A DNA stretch of 64,000 nt. It comes from Capnocytophaga ochracea DSM 7271. Its GTDB lineage: Bacteria; Bacteroidota; Bacteroidia; Flavobacteriales; Flavobacteriaceae. The DNA is taken from positions 2,166,001 to 2,230,000 of the forward strand of contig NC_013162.1 of assembly GCF_000023285.1 (NCBI RefSeq), read 5' to 3'. Below the pieces are notes generated by a model. That model saw nothing but the letters and a program-made list of their open reading frames with translations, was not told the DNA's origin and did no database searches. Below are positions 24,063 to 34,454 of this stretch, piece after piece (the first letter of the stretch is position 1; every line of letters starts with the position of its first letter). The position numbers were made by a program, and so were the translations under genes.

Positions 24063-26129
24063 TTATTTTACTTCAGTACCATTAGTAATTCCATCGGCAT
24101 CAGGATTGATGAAGGTGTATTTGCCTTCGGAATTTTCTACCATTAGTATCATTCCTTGGCTTTCTACACCGCGTAGTTTGCGCGGAGCAAGGTTTACCAA
24201 TACAGTTACCTTTTTACCTATAATCTCCTCAGGAGCGAAACTTTGGGCTATACCCGAAACGATAGTACGTTTATCAATACCTGTATCTACTTTTAAAACG
24301 AGGAGTTTATCTGCCTTAGGCATCTTTTCAGCTTCCAAGATAGTACCAATGCGAATATCCATCTTTGCAAAATCATCGTAACTGATGAGTTCTTTTTGTG
24401 GAGCTACTTCAGTTTCAGCATTGGCTTGGGCTTCTTGCTTATTAGCTAATTTAGTGTTCTCTAAACGCTGTAATTGCTTTTCGATAGCGGCATCTTCAAT
24501 CTTTTCGAAAAGAAGTTCTACAACACCTATGCGATGTCCTGCTTTTAGCAATTCGGTGGCGTTTGTTTTTAGACTCTCCCAAGTAATTGTCCCCAATTGC
24601 AACATACGTTTGAGTTTCTCGGAGGTGAAAGGCAAGAAAGGTTCGCTAGCAACTGCCAAAGCTGTTGCAATTTGTAAAGCTATGTACATTACAGTCTTTA
24701 CGCGCTCAGGGTCGGTTTTGATGAGTTTCCAGGGTTCTTCATCAGCTAAATATTTATTGCCTAAGCGCGCCATATTCATCAGTTCTTGTTGGGCTTCGCG
24801 AAAACGGTAACGTTCTAATGATTGTTCTATCTTATCGGTAAGTTCTGTGATTTGACGAAGTGTTTCATTATCTACGTTATTATAAGTATCTGCTTGTGGT
24901 ACTACTCCTTCATAATATTTCTGCGTTAGCACTGCCACGCGATTGATGAAATTCCCAAAGATAGCCACAAGTTCGTTGTTGTTACGCGCTTGGAAGTCTT
25001 TCCAAGTAAAGTCGTTGTCTTTGGTTTCGGGAGCATTGGCGGTAAGAACATAACGCAATACATCTTGCTGATTAGGAAAATCTTGCAAGTACTCGTGTAA
25101 CCACACAGCCCAGTTTTTGGAGGTAGAGAGCTTGTTGCCTTCTAAGTTTAGGAACTCATTAGCAGGCACATTTGCAGGCAGTATAAAGCTACCTTCAGCC
25201 TTGAGCATTGCTGGGAAGATAATGCAATGGAATACGATATTGTCTTTCCCAATGAAATGCACCAATTGGGTATCACTGTCTTGCCAATAAGGACGCCAGT
25301 CTTTGCCTTCGCGTTCAGCCCACTCTTTAGTAGAAGAAATATAACCGATAGGCGCATCGAACCACACGTAGAGTACTTTGCCTTCAGCGCCTTCTACGGG
25401 TACGGGAATTCCCCAATCGAGGTCGCGGGTTACAGCACGCGGTTTGAGTTCGTCGTCTAACCAACTTTTTACCTGCCCATATACATTAGGTTTCCAATCG
25501 GATTTGTGACCTTCTAATATCCATTTTTCCAAAAACTCTTGGTAACGATTGAGGGGTAAAAACCAGTGTTTGGTAGCTTTTAGCGTAGGTTTGCTACCTG
25601 TGATTGACGATTTAGGGTCGATGAGGTCGGTAGCGTTGAGTGAACTACCACAACGCTCGCATTGATCGCCGTAAGCCTCGGGGTTACCACATTTCGGACA
25701 AGTACCAATCACAAAGCGGTCGGCAAGGAATTGGTGTGCCTCTTCATCATAGAGTTGTTCGGATATTTCTTCTATAAAATCACCTTGTTCATATAGTTTT
25801 TTGAAGAAATCGGAAGCTGTTTGGTGATGGATAGGGGCAGAAGTACGCGAATAGTTGTCGAATGAAATGCCAAAATCAGCAAACGATTGCTTGATAATCG
25901 CGTGGTATTTATCGATAATAGCCTGTGGGGTAGTACCTTCTTTTTTGGCTTTGATAGAGATGGCTACTCCGTGTTCATCGCTTCCGCAAATAAAGGCTAC
26001 ATCGTTGTTTTTTAAGCGTTGATAACGTGCAAAAATATCAGCTGGCACATATACTCCCGCCAAATGACCGATGTGAATAGGTCCATTGGTATAGGGTAGG
26101 GCTGCCGTAATGGTATAACGTTTAGACAT
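24063..26129 (-). CDS. metG: Methionyl-tRNA synthetase
   Basis: Charges tRNA-Met with methionine. The 688-residue product contains the HIGH motif as HIGH in [10 protein letters not shown] near residue 20, the zinc knuckle ([18 protein letters not shown], about 145-162), a KMSKS equivalent KLSTSKN and, at the C-terminus (about 580-688), the EMAP/OB-fold tRNA-binding domain. The length fits the long E. coli form. The -7 element TACCTTTG lies 33 bp upstream, but the position of the -33 box is occupied by a 7-bp GTGAAAA tandem. Confidence 0.97.
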   Translation of the reverse strand: MSKRYTITAALPYTNGPIHIGHLAGVYVPADIFARYQRLKNNDVAFICGSDEHGVAISIKAKKEGTTPQAIIDKYHAIIKQSFADFGISFDNYSRTSAPIHHQTASDFFKKLYEQGDFIEEISEQLYDEEAHQFLADRFVIGTCPKCGNPEAYGDQCERCGSSLNATDLIDPKSSITGSKPTLKATKHWFLPLNRYQEFLEKWILEGHKSDWKPNVYGQVKSWLDDELKPRAVTRDLDWGIPVPVEGAEGKVLYVWFDAPIGYISSTKEWAEREGKDWRPYWQDSDTQLVHFIGKDNIVFHCIIFPAMLKAEGSFILPANVPANEFLNLEGNKLSTSKNWAVWLHEYLQDFPNQQDVLRYVLTANAPETKDNDFTWKDFQARNNNELVAIFGNFINRVAVLTQKYYEGVVPQADTYNNVDNETLRQITELTDKIEQSLERYRFREAQQELMNMARLGNKYLADEEPWKLIKTDPERVKTVMYIALQIATALAVASEPFLPFTSEKLKRMLQLGTITWESLKTNATELLKAGHRIGVVELLFEKIEDAAIEKQLQRLENTKLANKQEAQANAETEVAPQKELISYDDFAKMDIRIGTILEAEKMPKADKLLVLKVDTGIDKRTIVSGIAQSFAPEEIIGKKVTVLVNLAPRKLRGVESQGMILMVENSEGKYTFINPDADGITNGTEVK

Positions 26130-26162
26130 TTTTTGAGTTTTGAATTATATATTTTTGGGTGG

Positions 26163-26208
26163 CAAAGGTACGAATAAAAGTGAAAAGTGAAAAGTGAAAA
26201 GTGAAAAA
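26163..26208 (-). promoter_or_regulatory. metG -7 element with a GTGAAAA tandem in place of the -33 box
   Basis: TACCTTTG on the minus strand at 26170-26163 is well placed for metG. Upstream (26179-26206) stand four 7-bp GTGAAAA units, and no TTG occurs at 17-22 bases spacing. Confidence 0.55.
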
Positions 26209-26220
26209 GTATATTCTACG

Positions 26221-26515
26221 AGTGCGAGCGACGCGGGCAGATGGGGAAAAGACGAATAAAGAACGAACAAAAGACGGTGCGAGCCACACGGGCAGATGGA
26301 GAAAAGACGAATAAAGAACGAACAAAAGACGGTGCGAGCCGCACGGGCAGATAGAGAAAAGACGAATAAAGCCCGAACAAAAGACGGTGCGAGCCGCACG
26401 GGCAGATGGAGAAAAGACGAATAAAAAACGAACAAAAGACGAAGGAATGACGAACAAAAGACGAACAAAGAACGAACAAAAGACGAACAAAAGACGAACA
26501 ATGAACGAAGAAAGG
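26221..26515 (-). repeat. Family C array with four 55-bp units, copy 2
   Basis: Four units start at 26221, 26276, 26331 and 26386, exactly 55 bp apart. Each has the GC-rich core (GGTGCGAGCCGCACGGGCAG or a close variant) and three 11-bp arms of GACGAATAAA/GAACGAACAAAA type. About seven plain 11-bp units of ACGAACAAAAG form follow to 26515. The array is inverted relative to copies 1 and 3. Fifty-five is five times eleven, so the core keeps the array's phase. Confidence 0.88.
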
Positions 26516-26592
26516 ATGGGAATAAAGTGAATCTAACGCAAAGATAAGTTGGAGCAAATTTAATGTACTTGGTTCAGAAAAGTATTAAAAAT

Positions 26593-26624
26593 TTGCTCAA
26601 ATAAAAAAATAAACCATATCTTTG
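26593..26624 (+). promoter_or_regulatory. Probable promoter of the YfcC-type gene
   Basis: TTG (26593-26595) and TATCTTTG (26617-26624) with 21 bases between, slightly longer than the usual 19, about 50 bp before the start codon. Confidence 0.55.
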
Positions 26625-26676
26625 CCTAATGAATATTTGGAGGCAAGTCGATTTTTAATAATCTTGAACAGAACTG

Positions 26677-28155
26677 ATGAAAAAACTCAAATTTCCTACC
26701 CCTTACACCGTACTGATGCTGGTGATAGTGTTGGCTGCGAGCCTTACTTTTTTGTTGCCATCGGGGTCATATAGCACTTTGCAATATGATAAGCAACAAG
26801 ACTCTTTTGTGATACACACTGCAAATAATTCTTATACTGTACCTGCTACTCAAGAACAACTCGACGGCTTGGGTATTCATATTCAGTTGAGCAAATTTAA
26901 AGATGAAAAAATTAAGAAACCTATTTCGATACCTAATACTTATGTGCAGAGTGTACCTCACCCGCAAGGAGCTAAATCTGTGCTTTTTGCACCTATACGA
27001 GGAATCTACGACAGTATAGAGGTGATTCTCTTCGTACTCATATTAGGGGGCTTTATAGGGGTGTTCAACAGTTCGGGAGCACTAAATATGGGCGTAGGCT
27101 ATTTGGCACACCGACTCAAAGGGCGCGAGGGTATCCTTATCGTTCTGCTCACTACTCTGTTGGCGCTGGGAGGCACTTCCTTTGGATTAGCCGAAGAGAC
27201 GCTTGCTTTCTACCCTATGTTAGTGCCTATTTTTTTAGCAGCGGGCTACGACTTAATGGTACCCTTAGCAGTGATTTACATAGGTTCAAATGTAGGCTCT
27301 ATGGCATCGACTACCAATCCGTTTGCGGTAATTATTGCCTCAGATGCCGCCGGAGTAGATTGGACGTCGGGGCTTAGCATACGTGTGATAGCTTTAGCGG
27401 TATGTGTACTGATAAGCATTATTTATATTATTCGTTATGCCGAGAAAGTACGCAAACACCCCGAGAAGTCAATTGTGTATGGAGTAGTCCTCCCTGAAAT
27501 TTACAATGCCAATGCCCCTGAAAAGACTACTTCCTTAGAGCTTTCTACTAAAATAGAGCTCTTAGTATTTGCGCTCTCGTTTATAGTGATGATTGTAGGT
27601 GTATCGCAATGGGAATGGTGGTTTCAAGAGATGACAGCTCTCTTCTTGGTAGCTGCTGTTGTGATTGCTATCTTACAACGCAGTAGTGAACAACAGTTTA
27701 TCAGTCAGTTTATGGCAGGAGCACGCGATTTGCTGAGCGTAGCCTTTATCATAGGGATAGCCAGAGGGGTATCGTTTATACTGAACGACGGACAAATATC
27801 GGGTACGATTTTGCATTACGCCACCGACCTTGTACAAGGAATGTCGCCAATGGTCTTTTTGCCAATGCTGATGTTAGTATTTGGTGTACTGAGTTTATTT
27901 ATAGCTTCTTCCTCAGGAATGGCGGTACTCACGATGCCTATCATAGGGTCACTGGCTTCGGTTGTGGGAGTAGAAGGGCACAGTGTGGTGAATGCTTATC
28001 TTTTTGGAATGGGTATTATGGGGCTTATCACCCCTACGGGACTTATCTTACCTTCACTAGCAATGGTGAATATTAACTACAAACAATGGTTGCAGTTTTG
28101 TATGCCATTGGTGATTATCTTTGCAGTAGTACTTACTATCTTATTGTGGATTTAA
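26677..28155 (+). CDS. YfcC family carrier (DcuC-like superfamily)
   Basis: The 492-residue membrane protein has about twelve hydrophobic segments and a soluble loop after the first one (about residues 35-100). GGTSFGLAEETLAFYPMLVPI and the repeated glycine/serine-rich re-entrant stretches (GSNVGSMASTTNPFAV, IASSSGMAVLTMPI) are typical of the YfcC/DcuC/arginine-ornithine antiporter superfamily. Such proteins carry dicarboxylates, basic amino acids or peptides; the substrate here is unknown. Rhomboid and AddB-like genes follow closely (12 and 26 bp), so they may be co-transcribed. Confidence 0.85.
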   Translation: MKKLKFPTPYTVLMLVIVLAASLTFLLPSGSYSTLQYDKQQDSFVIHTANNSYTVPATQEQLDGLGIHIQLSKFKDEKIKKPISIPNTYVQSVPHPQGAKSVLFAPIRGIYDSIEVILFVLILGGFIGVFNSSGALNMGVGYLAHRLKGREGILIVLLTTLLALGGTSFGLAEETLAFYPMLVPIFLAAGYDLMVPLAVIYIGSNVGSMASTTNPFAVIIASDAAGVDWTSGLSIRVIALAVCVLISIIYIIRYAEKVRKHPEKSIVYGVVLPEIYNANAPEKTTSLELSTKIELLVFALSFIVMIVGVSQWEWWFQEMTALFLVAAVVIAILQRSSEQQFISQFMAGARDLLSVAFIIGIARGVSFILNDGQISGTILHYATDLVQGMSPMVFLPMLMLVFGVLSLFIASSSGMAVLTMPIIGSLASVVGVEGHSVVNAYLFGMGIMGLITPTGLILPSLAMVNINYKQWLQFCMPLVIIFAVVLTILLWI

Positions 28156-28167
28156 AATATAAAACTT

Positions 28168-28794
28168 ATGAATATCACTTTTATTATCATTCTTCTTGCG
28201 ACTATAGCAATGAGTTATTATGGATTTAAGAATCCTACTTTTTTCAACCGTTATAAGTTCAATGTAGGAGCAGTGCAAAAGGGCGATTATGTGCGATTGG
28301 TATCCTCAGGCTTCTTGCACGCCAACTGGGAACACCTCATTTTTAATATGATTTCACTCTACTTCTTTCAAGATGTGATTATCGGTTCTATGGGGAACCT
28401 AATGTTCTTGCTTATCTATTTTGGTTCAATGCTACTGGGGAGTGTGTTCAGTTTGTACATTTACAAAAAACAGCCCTATTACTCCGCCATAGGGGCTTCG
28501 GGAGCTGTATCGGGGATTATCTTTGCAGCTATTGCTCTATATCCTACAGCGTTAAGTGTAAACTTCTTACCGGGTTGGCTCTTTGGAGCATTATACTTTG
28601 GGTATTCGGTATTTATGATGTTCAACCCACAACAAGGAGACAATTTAGGGCACGCAGCTCATTTAGGTGGGGCACTCTTTGGCTTGGCAGTAGTAATAAT
28701 CTACGCTCCTGAGGTAGTGATACGCCACGCTTTCTATTTGGGAGTAATGGCATTGCCTTTGGGCTATATGGGAGTGCGGTTGCTGAAGAAATGA
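28168..28794 (+). CDS. Rhomboid intramembrane serine protease
   Basis: The 208-residue membrane protein cuts substrates inside the lipid bilayer. The family motifs are complete: HANWEHLIFNMISL (loop 1 and TM2 with His and Asn of the oxyanion region), the catalytic Ser111 in GASGAVSG, and the catalytic His165 in GHAAHLGGALFG. It has about six membrane segments and no extra domain. Substrates are unknown. Confidence 0.92.
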   Translation: MNITFIIILLATIAMSYYGFKNPTFFNRYKFNVGAVQKGDYVRLVSSGFLHANWEHLIFNMISLYFFQDVIIGSMGNLMFLLIYFGSMLLGSVFSLYIYKKQPYYSAIGASGAVSGIIFAAIALYPTALSVNFLPGWLFGALYFGYSVFMMFNPQQGDNLGHAAHLGGALFGLAVVIIYAPEVVIRHAFYLGVMALPLGYMGVRLLKK

Positions 28795-28820
28795 GGAAAT
28801 TAGAAAATTAGCAAATCATT

Positions 28821-31550
28821 ATGAGTTATCTACAAGAAGTTATTACTGATGTTTTGGAAAACTATTCTGATAAGATAGAGCGTCTTGTGTTTGTTACTAC
28901 GGGTAAACGCCCTGCACTCTTCCTCAAAAAACACTTTGCCGAGCAGATAAAGCACGCTACCATTGCCCCTGAGTTCATCGGCATAGCCGACCTATTTACG
29001 CGTATTTCGGACGTGCAACCTATCAGCAATTTGCCTTTGCTCTTTGAGTTTTACGATTGTTATGTAAAAACTTGCAAAGATACCCCCGATAGCTTTGAAG
29101 AGTTCCTCAGCTGGGGACAAACGGCTCTCAAAGATTTTAGTGAAATCGACCAATATTTAGTAAATCCCGATAAGATATTTCCTTATATTCACGCCCTCAA
29201 AGAAGTAGAACATTGGTCGGGTATGGACGAACTTAGCGAGATGCAGAAAAAGCACTTAGCATTTTGGAACAGCCTCGGCGATTACTATTTTGCCCTCAAC
29301 AGTAAACTCACCAAAATGGGTAAAGGTTATGGTGGTTTCATCGCCAAAAAAGCTGTAGAAGAACTCCCCAAATACCTGCAAACACACAGCAATAGCATTC
29401 ATATATTCGTCGGTTTCAACGCCCTTTCCAAAGCCGAACAACACGTTATACAATCAATACTAATGGATTTAGGCGGTGAAATTTATTGGGACGGCGATAC
29501 TTATTTTTTAAACAACCCTACTCACGATGCAGGGTTCTTCTTGCGAAAATATATAAACAGTTGGCGTTATTACCAAACCCATAAACCTAAGTTCATACAA
29601 AGCAATTACGAAAAAGAGAAAGAACTTTATCTTACGGGAGTGCCCAAAAGCATCAATCAGGCACATAGTGTAGCCGAACTACTCAAAAATACCCCTGCCA
29701 AAGCATTGGAAAAAACCGCCCTCATCATCGCTGATGAGAATTTGCTCATACCTGTATTACAAGCCGTGCAACCCAAAACAAGTGTGAACATCACGATGGG
29801 GTACCCTTTGCAACAAACGCCTCTCAACGACCTTTTTGTCGCCTATTTCCGCTTGCATCTCTCCAAGAGTTTTTACCATAAAGATATACTGAACCTGCTC
29901 TCTCAACCTTTCTTGCACACCTTGCTAAAAGAAGAAGTGGTGCGCCATATTTCGCAGTATATCAAAACGCACAACCTCACTTATATCACCCGTAAAAAGC
30001 TATTCGAGTCGGTAGATGAAACCGAACACGAGATGCTCTCCTTGCTATTCCCTGATGCCAAAGGCAAAGCACTCATCATTACCCTTATCGACAATGCTAT
30101 TACGCTTATCTATCGCCTAAAAGCACAAATCGACCCTGAGAGCAATACTCATCTACTCACTCAAGAGTATGCTTATCGCTTCTTCCAGTTATTCAATCAG
30201 TTGAAACAGTTACAAGAGCAGTACGGCTATATCGATTCGGTGAAAACGCTTTATCATTTTTATTTAGATGTATTACAGAAGAGTTCGCTCAATTTCCGCG
30301 GTGAGCCTTTGGAAGGCTTGCAAGTTATGGGTGTGTTGGAAAGCCGTAGTTTGGATTTTGAGCGCGTGATTATCACTTCGGTAAATGAAGGCGTATTACC
30401 TTTAGGCAAAAGCGACAACTCTCTGATTCCTTACGATGTGAAGTACGAACTGGAATTGCCTACCTACAAAGAGCGTGATGCGGTGTACAGTTACAACTTC
30501 TACCGTATTTTACAGCGCGCCAAACAAGTACACCTATTCTACGATACCGAGATGAATAGTCTGAAAAGCAAGGAGAAAAGTAGGTTTATTCTCCAATTGT
30601 TGGCAGAGAAAATTCCCACTCACAAGGTAGTGCACCAAATTAAGGCACCTGAGGTATACCCTGCTGTGTTACGACCGATTAACATCAAAAAAACGACCTC
30701 TGTAATCGATGCACTAAAGGCACTTGCCGAGAAAGGCATTTCACCTTCAGCACTAACTACTTATATCCGCAATCCACTCACGTTCTATGAGCAACAAGTA
30801 CTACAGGTATACGAAGAAAAAGAAGTAGAAGAAACTGTTGAAGCCCGTACTTTTGGAAATATCGTACACGGCATTTTAGAAGATTTGTACACACCTTTCT
30901 TAAACGAAATACTCACTGAAGAGCACATTAAAAAAATGCAACTTTTGGTACTTCCCACTATCGAAAAACGCTTTGAAGAAGAGTACAGAAGTACTGATTT
31001 TAGGACGGGTAAAAACTGGCTTATTTTCAATGTAATAGAGAAGTATGTGCGTAGTTTTTTAACTTTAGAACTCAACGAAATAAAGAGTGGTATCGAAATC
31101 ATTCCTCTGTATTTAGAACAGAAAATAAAAATACCTTTCCAAGCTTCTCACTTGCCTTTTCTTGTTAATTTCAAAGGGATTATCGACCGGGTGGATAGAC
31201 GTAACGGAGTGTTGCACATTATCGACTACAAAACAGGTATTGTAGAAGAAACCGATGTGCGCATCAAAGATTGGAATAACCTCATTACCGATATTAAGTA
31301 TGGCAAAGCCTTCCAACTCCTCACTTATGCTTATATGATTACCCAGCATTTCAAGATTGATGAACCGATGATAGTTGCCAACCTATCATTCAAGCGTTTG
31401 CAAAAAGGATTCTTGCGTTTCCACACCTATATCGACAAGGTAAAAGACTGTGATGTAACCGCTCAAACTCTCGCTTTGTACAGTCAGTATACCGAGCAAC
31501 TATTGCAAGAAATCTTTGATATAGAGAGACCTTTTTACGAGAAACTATAG
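28821..31550 (+). CDS. AddB-like PD-(D/E)XK nuclease
   Basis: The 909-residue protein resembles the AddB/RexB subunit of recombination exonucleases. The N-terminal two thirds look like a UvrD-type helicase scaffold without a clear Walker A, and the C-terminal RecB-family nuclease domain (about residues 640-905) has SPSALTTYIRNPLTFYEQQVL, FGNIVHGILEDL, and the catalytic GIIDRVDRRNGVLHIIDYKTG. It probably works with a UvrD/AddA partner encoded elsewhere to process double-strand breaks. No partner gene lies nearby. Confidence 0.85.
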   Translation: MSYLQEVITDVLENYSDKIERLVFVTTGKRPALFLKKHFAEQIKHATIAPEFIGIADLFTRISDVQPISNLPLLFEFYDCYVKTCKDTPDSFEEFLSWGQTALKDFSEIDQYLVNPDKIFPYIHALKEVEHWSGMDELSEMQKKHLAFWNSLGDYYFALNSKLTKMGKGYGGFIAKKAVEELPKYLQTHSNSIHIFVGFNALSKAEQHVIQSILMDLGGEIYWDGDTYFLNNPTHDAGFFLRKYINSWRYYQTHKPKFIQSNYEKEKELYLTGVPKSINQAHSVAELLKNTPAKALEKTALIIADENLLIPVLQAVQPKTSVNITMGYPLQQTPLNDLFVAYFRLHLSKSFYHKDILNLLSQPFLHTLLKEEVVRHISQYIKTHNLTYITRKKLFESVDETEHEMLSLLFPDAKGKALIITLIDNAITLIYRLKAQIDPESNTHLLTQEYAYRFFQLFNQLKQLQEQYGYIDSVKTLYHFYLDVLQKSSLNFRGEPLEGLQVMGVLESRSLDFERVIITSVNEGVLPLGKSDNSLIPYDVKYELELPTYKERDAVYSYNFYRILQRAKQVHLFYDTEMNSLKSKEKSRFILQLLAEKIPTHKVVHQIKAPEVYPAVLRPINIKKTTSVIDALKALAEKGISPSALTTYIRNPLTFYEQQVLQVYEEKEVEETVEARTFGNIVHGILEDLYTPFLNEILTEEHIKKMQLLVLPTIEKRFEEEYRSTDFRTGKNWLIFNVIEKYVRSFLTLELNEIKSGIEIIPLYLEQKIKIPFQASHLPFLVNFKGIIDRVDRRNGVLHIIDYKTGIVEETDVRIKDWNNLITDIKYGKAFQLLTYAYMITQHFKIDEPMIVANLSFKRLQKGFLRFHTYIDKVKDCDVTAQTLALYSQYTEQLLQEIFDIERPFYEKL

Positions 31551-31582
31551 TATTTATATCTTATATTCCTTTTGTGTGTTTA

Positions 31583-32803
31583 TCAGCTTAACATTTTCTG
31601 AGCTTTTTTTACAGCTTCTACAAAGGTATCTATTTCTTCAAAGGTATTGTAAACAGCAAAGCTGGCACGAACTGTACCTGGTATGCAGTAGAAGTCCATA
31701 ATAGGTTGGGCACAATGATGCCCCGTACGTACAGCAATTCCAAATTGGTCGAGAATTACACCTACATCGTAAGGGTGAATGTTTTGTAAGTTAAATGATA
31801 TAACAGCGGTACGCTTACTCAAATCATCATTACCGTAAAGAGTAATGCCTTCTATATTTTGTAATTTAGCGATAGCATATTCTAATAGTTTGTGTTCGTG
31901 TGTAGCAATAGCTTCCATTCCCAATTGCTGTATATAGTCAATTGTAGTTCCAAACGCAATACCTCCACAAATATTAGGAGTACCTGCTTCAAACTTATAA
32001 GGGAGGTCGGCATAAGTACTCTCTTCAAAATGCACTTCTTTTATCATTTCTCCCCCTCCTTGATAAGGAGGTAATTGTAATAGTAATTCTTCTTTACCAT
32101 ACAACGCTCCTATCCCCGTAGGTCCGTACATTTTATGAGCTGAAACAGCATAGAAATCAACATCGAGAGTTTGCATATCGGGTTGCAAATGTGGGGCTGC
32201 TTGTGCTCCATCTACTAATACAACAGCTCCTACACGGTGTGCTTTTTCTATAATTTCTTCTATAGGGTGAATATTTCCTAAGGCGTTCGATACGTGCTGT
32301 ACACACACTATCTTCGTACGTTTATTTAGCAGTTGGTTATACACCTCTAAGTCCAAAATTCCTTTCTCATTCATCGGGATTACTTTTAAGGTAGCTCCAC
32401 TCCGTTGGCAAGCTAATTGCCAAGGCACTATATTGCTGTGGTGTTCTGAAGCCGAAATAATTACTTCGTCTCTCTCTTGCATCAGTGCGCTATAACCGTT
32501 AGCCACTAAATTAATACCGTGTGTAGTTCCCGCAGTAAAAAGAATTTCAGAGCTTTTACGGGCATTGAAGTGGCGCTGTAGTTTCTTCCTCGCTTCTTCA
32601 TAAGCATCAGTAGCTTCTTGGCTGAGAGTGTGTACTCCACGGTGTATATTAGCATTTTGGTAACTGTAATAATGCACTATTGCCTCTATCACTTGTGTAG
32701 GTGTTTGCGAAGTTGCTCCATTATCAAAATAGATAAGAGGTTTGTTATGAATAGTGCGTGAGAGTATAGGGAAGTCTGTTCTTATTTCAAGAATACTTTT
32801 CAT
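31583..32803 (-). CDS. sufS: Cysteine desulfurase SufS
   Basis: Removes sulfur from cysteine for iron-sulfur cluster assembly by the SUF system. The 406-residue PLP enzyme has the group II signature SEHHSNIVPWQLA, the PLP lysine Lys224 in SAHKMYGPTG and the catalytic Cys364 in RTGHHCAQP, at the same positions as E. coli SufS. sufBCD and sufE are not in the window. A TATCTTTG element (32829-32822) lies about 20 bp upstream. Confidence 0.95.
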   Translation of the reverse strand: MKSILEIRTDFPILSRTIHNKPLIYFDNGATSQTPTQVIEAIVHYYSYQNANIHRGVHTLSQEATDAYEEARKKLQRHFNARKSSEILFTAGTTHGINLVANGYSALMQERDEVIISASEHHSNIVPWQLACQRSGATLKVIPMNEKGILDLEVYNQLLNKRTKIVCVQHVSNALGNIHPIEEIIEKAHRVGAVVLVDGAQAAPHLQPDMQTLDVDFYAVSAHKMYGPTGIGALYGKEELLLQLPPYQGGGEMIKEVHFEESTYADLPYKFEAGTPNICGGIAFGTTIDYIQQLGMEAIATHEHKLLEYAIAKLQNIEGITLYGNDDLSKRTAVISFNLQNIHPYDVGVILDQFGIAVRTGHHCAQPIMDFYCIPGTVRASFAVYNTFEEIDTFVEAVKKAQKMLS

Positions 32804-32837
32804 TGTTCGTTATTTTGGGTGCAAAGATACAACATTT

Positions 32838-34436
32838 TTATTGTATTACCACAAACCTAAAATCAAACGGATTAAAGTCTTTTATTAACTCAGGAATGAG
32901 TTCTTCTCCTTTCATCAAATAGAAATCTGTGAAGTTAGCAAAACGCTCCTGTAAGGCTCCGTTAGGAAAGAGTTCATTTTGTAAAAAAATAGTCTGTTCC
33001 AATTCCTCTGCAAACTTCCTTTTCTGGGCCTTTAAAAGGCGTTTTTCCAGTTTGTCTAACCCTTTCAGCTGTCTTACTTCTTGTGCTTTTACAGCGTTCT
33101 CAAAAGTAACATCAGTGTGTTTAGCTAACTCATATAAATGCTCGAACTGTCTGTGTAGTAACTCTTTTTCAGGAGTAAAATCTATAGGAAATTCGCTTAA
33201 CTGTCTTACTTTCTTGTTTTTTAAATCTTCTGTTTTTAGAAATAAGTCTTCTACTGAAAGTTGTAGTTTTTGTAGTTTTTCAGCTTGTCTTTGCGAAATA
33301 AGCATTGCTGAATTGCGCAACATTAGTATTGGGAAGGGTACTTTCTCCTTATTGAAAAAGCTTTTTAATTCCAGCCAATAGGCTATTTCACCGCCTCCAC
33401 CAATATATGCCAAATTGGGTAATATTACTTCTTGATATAAAGGTCGTAAGATTACATTGGGCGAAAATCGTTCTGGATAGGTGCGTAGTTCCTCTAAAAT
33501 CCCCTCCTCAGAAAAACGAATATCCGTACCGTGTACCTCAAAGCCGTCCGCAGTGCGCACAAGGCGATGTCGTCCTCCTTCTGTAAGATAAAACATATTC
33601 ACCTCACGAGGGTTCACTTGCACGGGATAAGAGCTATTTACAGTCTGTAAAGCCTTAATACTTTTAGTAACCTCAGTATGTGCCACACTGTGCAGTAAAT
33701 CATCGCTTATGTAAGGGATAAATTGTCTTTTTAGGGCTTTATCGTTGCCATCTATTACTACAACTCCGTATGCTTCAAAGAGAGCATTTACTAAGTAACG
33801 AGTGGCAGAGGCTAAATCTTTATTTTTCAGATAACTATCGTGGAAGAGTGTGCGCAAAGTATTAGCATTTTTGCCTAGACCTATGGCTTTGTCAAAAGTC
33901 TGAAACACTGCTTCAAGTGTGTCAGTAGCAAAGTTGCCTGTGGCTCCTGTTTGGTCGCTATTCCAGCAAATTGTGCGATTGTTGAAGTGAAAGTGGTTAA
34001 TCTCCTCAAAATCGTGGTCTTCTGTAGCCATCCAATATACAGGTACAAAGTGCTTATCAGGGTACTTTTCGGCGAGCTGTTTAGCAGTATTAATTACCGA
34101 AATAATCTTGAAAATGAAGTAAAGATGTCCTGTAAAAAGACTTAATTGATGTCCCGTAGTGATGGTAAAAGTATTACTTTTGGATAAAAGTTCGATGTTT
34201 TTAAGTACTTTCGGAGTAGTTTTTACCTCAGCGTATTGTTCTTTTAAACTACTGACCAAAATATGGCGTTTCTCTTCAGTAAAATCAAGAGCTTTTTCTT
34301 CTATTTGCTTTTTAAATTCTAACAATGAAGGAAAATTATGATAAAAAGGACGTAATTTTTTATTCTCACCTACATAATCAGTGATGAGTTTAGAGAAAAA
34401 ACGAATATTTTGATAAGGAATATAAGCGGTAATCAT
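32838..34436 (-). CDS. bshC: Bacillithiol biosynthesis cysteine-adding enzyme
   Basis: The 532-residue product matches BshC (YllA) in length and arrangement: N-terminal Rossmann-like region with TTGHQLSLFTGHLYFIFKI and PVYWMATEDHDFEEINHF, then a C-terminal coiled coil (about residues 440-500, KLEKRLLKAQKRKFAEEL). BshC adds cysteine to GlcN-malate in the last step of bacillithiol synthesis, which many flavobacteria use in place of glutathione. The gene follows a small acidic protein gene by 18 bp. sufS downstream is on the same strand with its own promoter element. Confidence 0.93.
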   Translation of the reverse strand: MITAYIPYQNIRFFSKLITDYVGENKKLRPFYHNFPSLLEFKKQIEEKALDFTEEKRHILVSSLKEQYAEVKTTPKVLKNIELLSKSNTFTITTGHQLSLFTGHLYFIFKIISVINTAKQLAEKYPDKHFVPVYWMATEDHDFEEINHFHFNNRTICWNSDQTGATGNFATDTLEAVFQTFDKAIGLGKNANTLRTLFHDSYLKNKDLASATRYLVNALFEAYGVVVIDGNDKALKRQFIPYISDDLLHSVAHTEVTKSIKALQTVNSSYPVQVNPREVNMFYLTEGGRHRLVRTADGFEVHGTDIRFSEEGILEELRTYPERFSPNVILRPLYQEVILPNLAYIGGGGEIAYWLELKSFFNKEKVPFPILMLRNSAMLISQRQAEKLQKLQLSVEDLFLKTEDLKNKKVRQLSEFPIDFTPEKELLHRQFEHLYELAKHTDVTFENAVKAQEVRQLKGLDKLEKRLLKAQKRKFAEELEQTIFLQNELFPNGALQERFANFTDFYLMKGEELIPELIKDFNPFDFRFVVIQ

Positions 34437-34454
34437 ACGCTTTTTAGTGTTTTA

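Larger units (their letters stand above)
26130..26592. other. Divergent intergenic region between metG and the YfcC gene
   Basis: Besides the metG promoter and the family C array (26221-26515) nothing gene-like is present. Overlapping open frames over the array on the minus strand carry the same repeated peptide in three phases, because the 55-bp period is not a multiple of three, so they are artefacts. Confidence 0.75.

Noticed and set aside
26122..26557. Overlapping open frames on the minus strand over the repeat array (about 113-122 codons each)
   Set aside because: All three frames stay open and encode the same rotating repeat peptide because the 55-bp unit has no stop codon and is not a multiple of three. 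There is no promoter, start context or family similarity.
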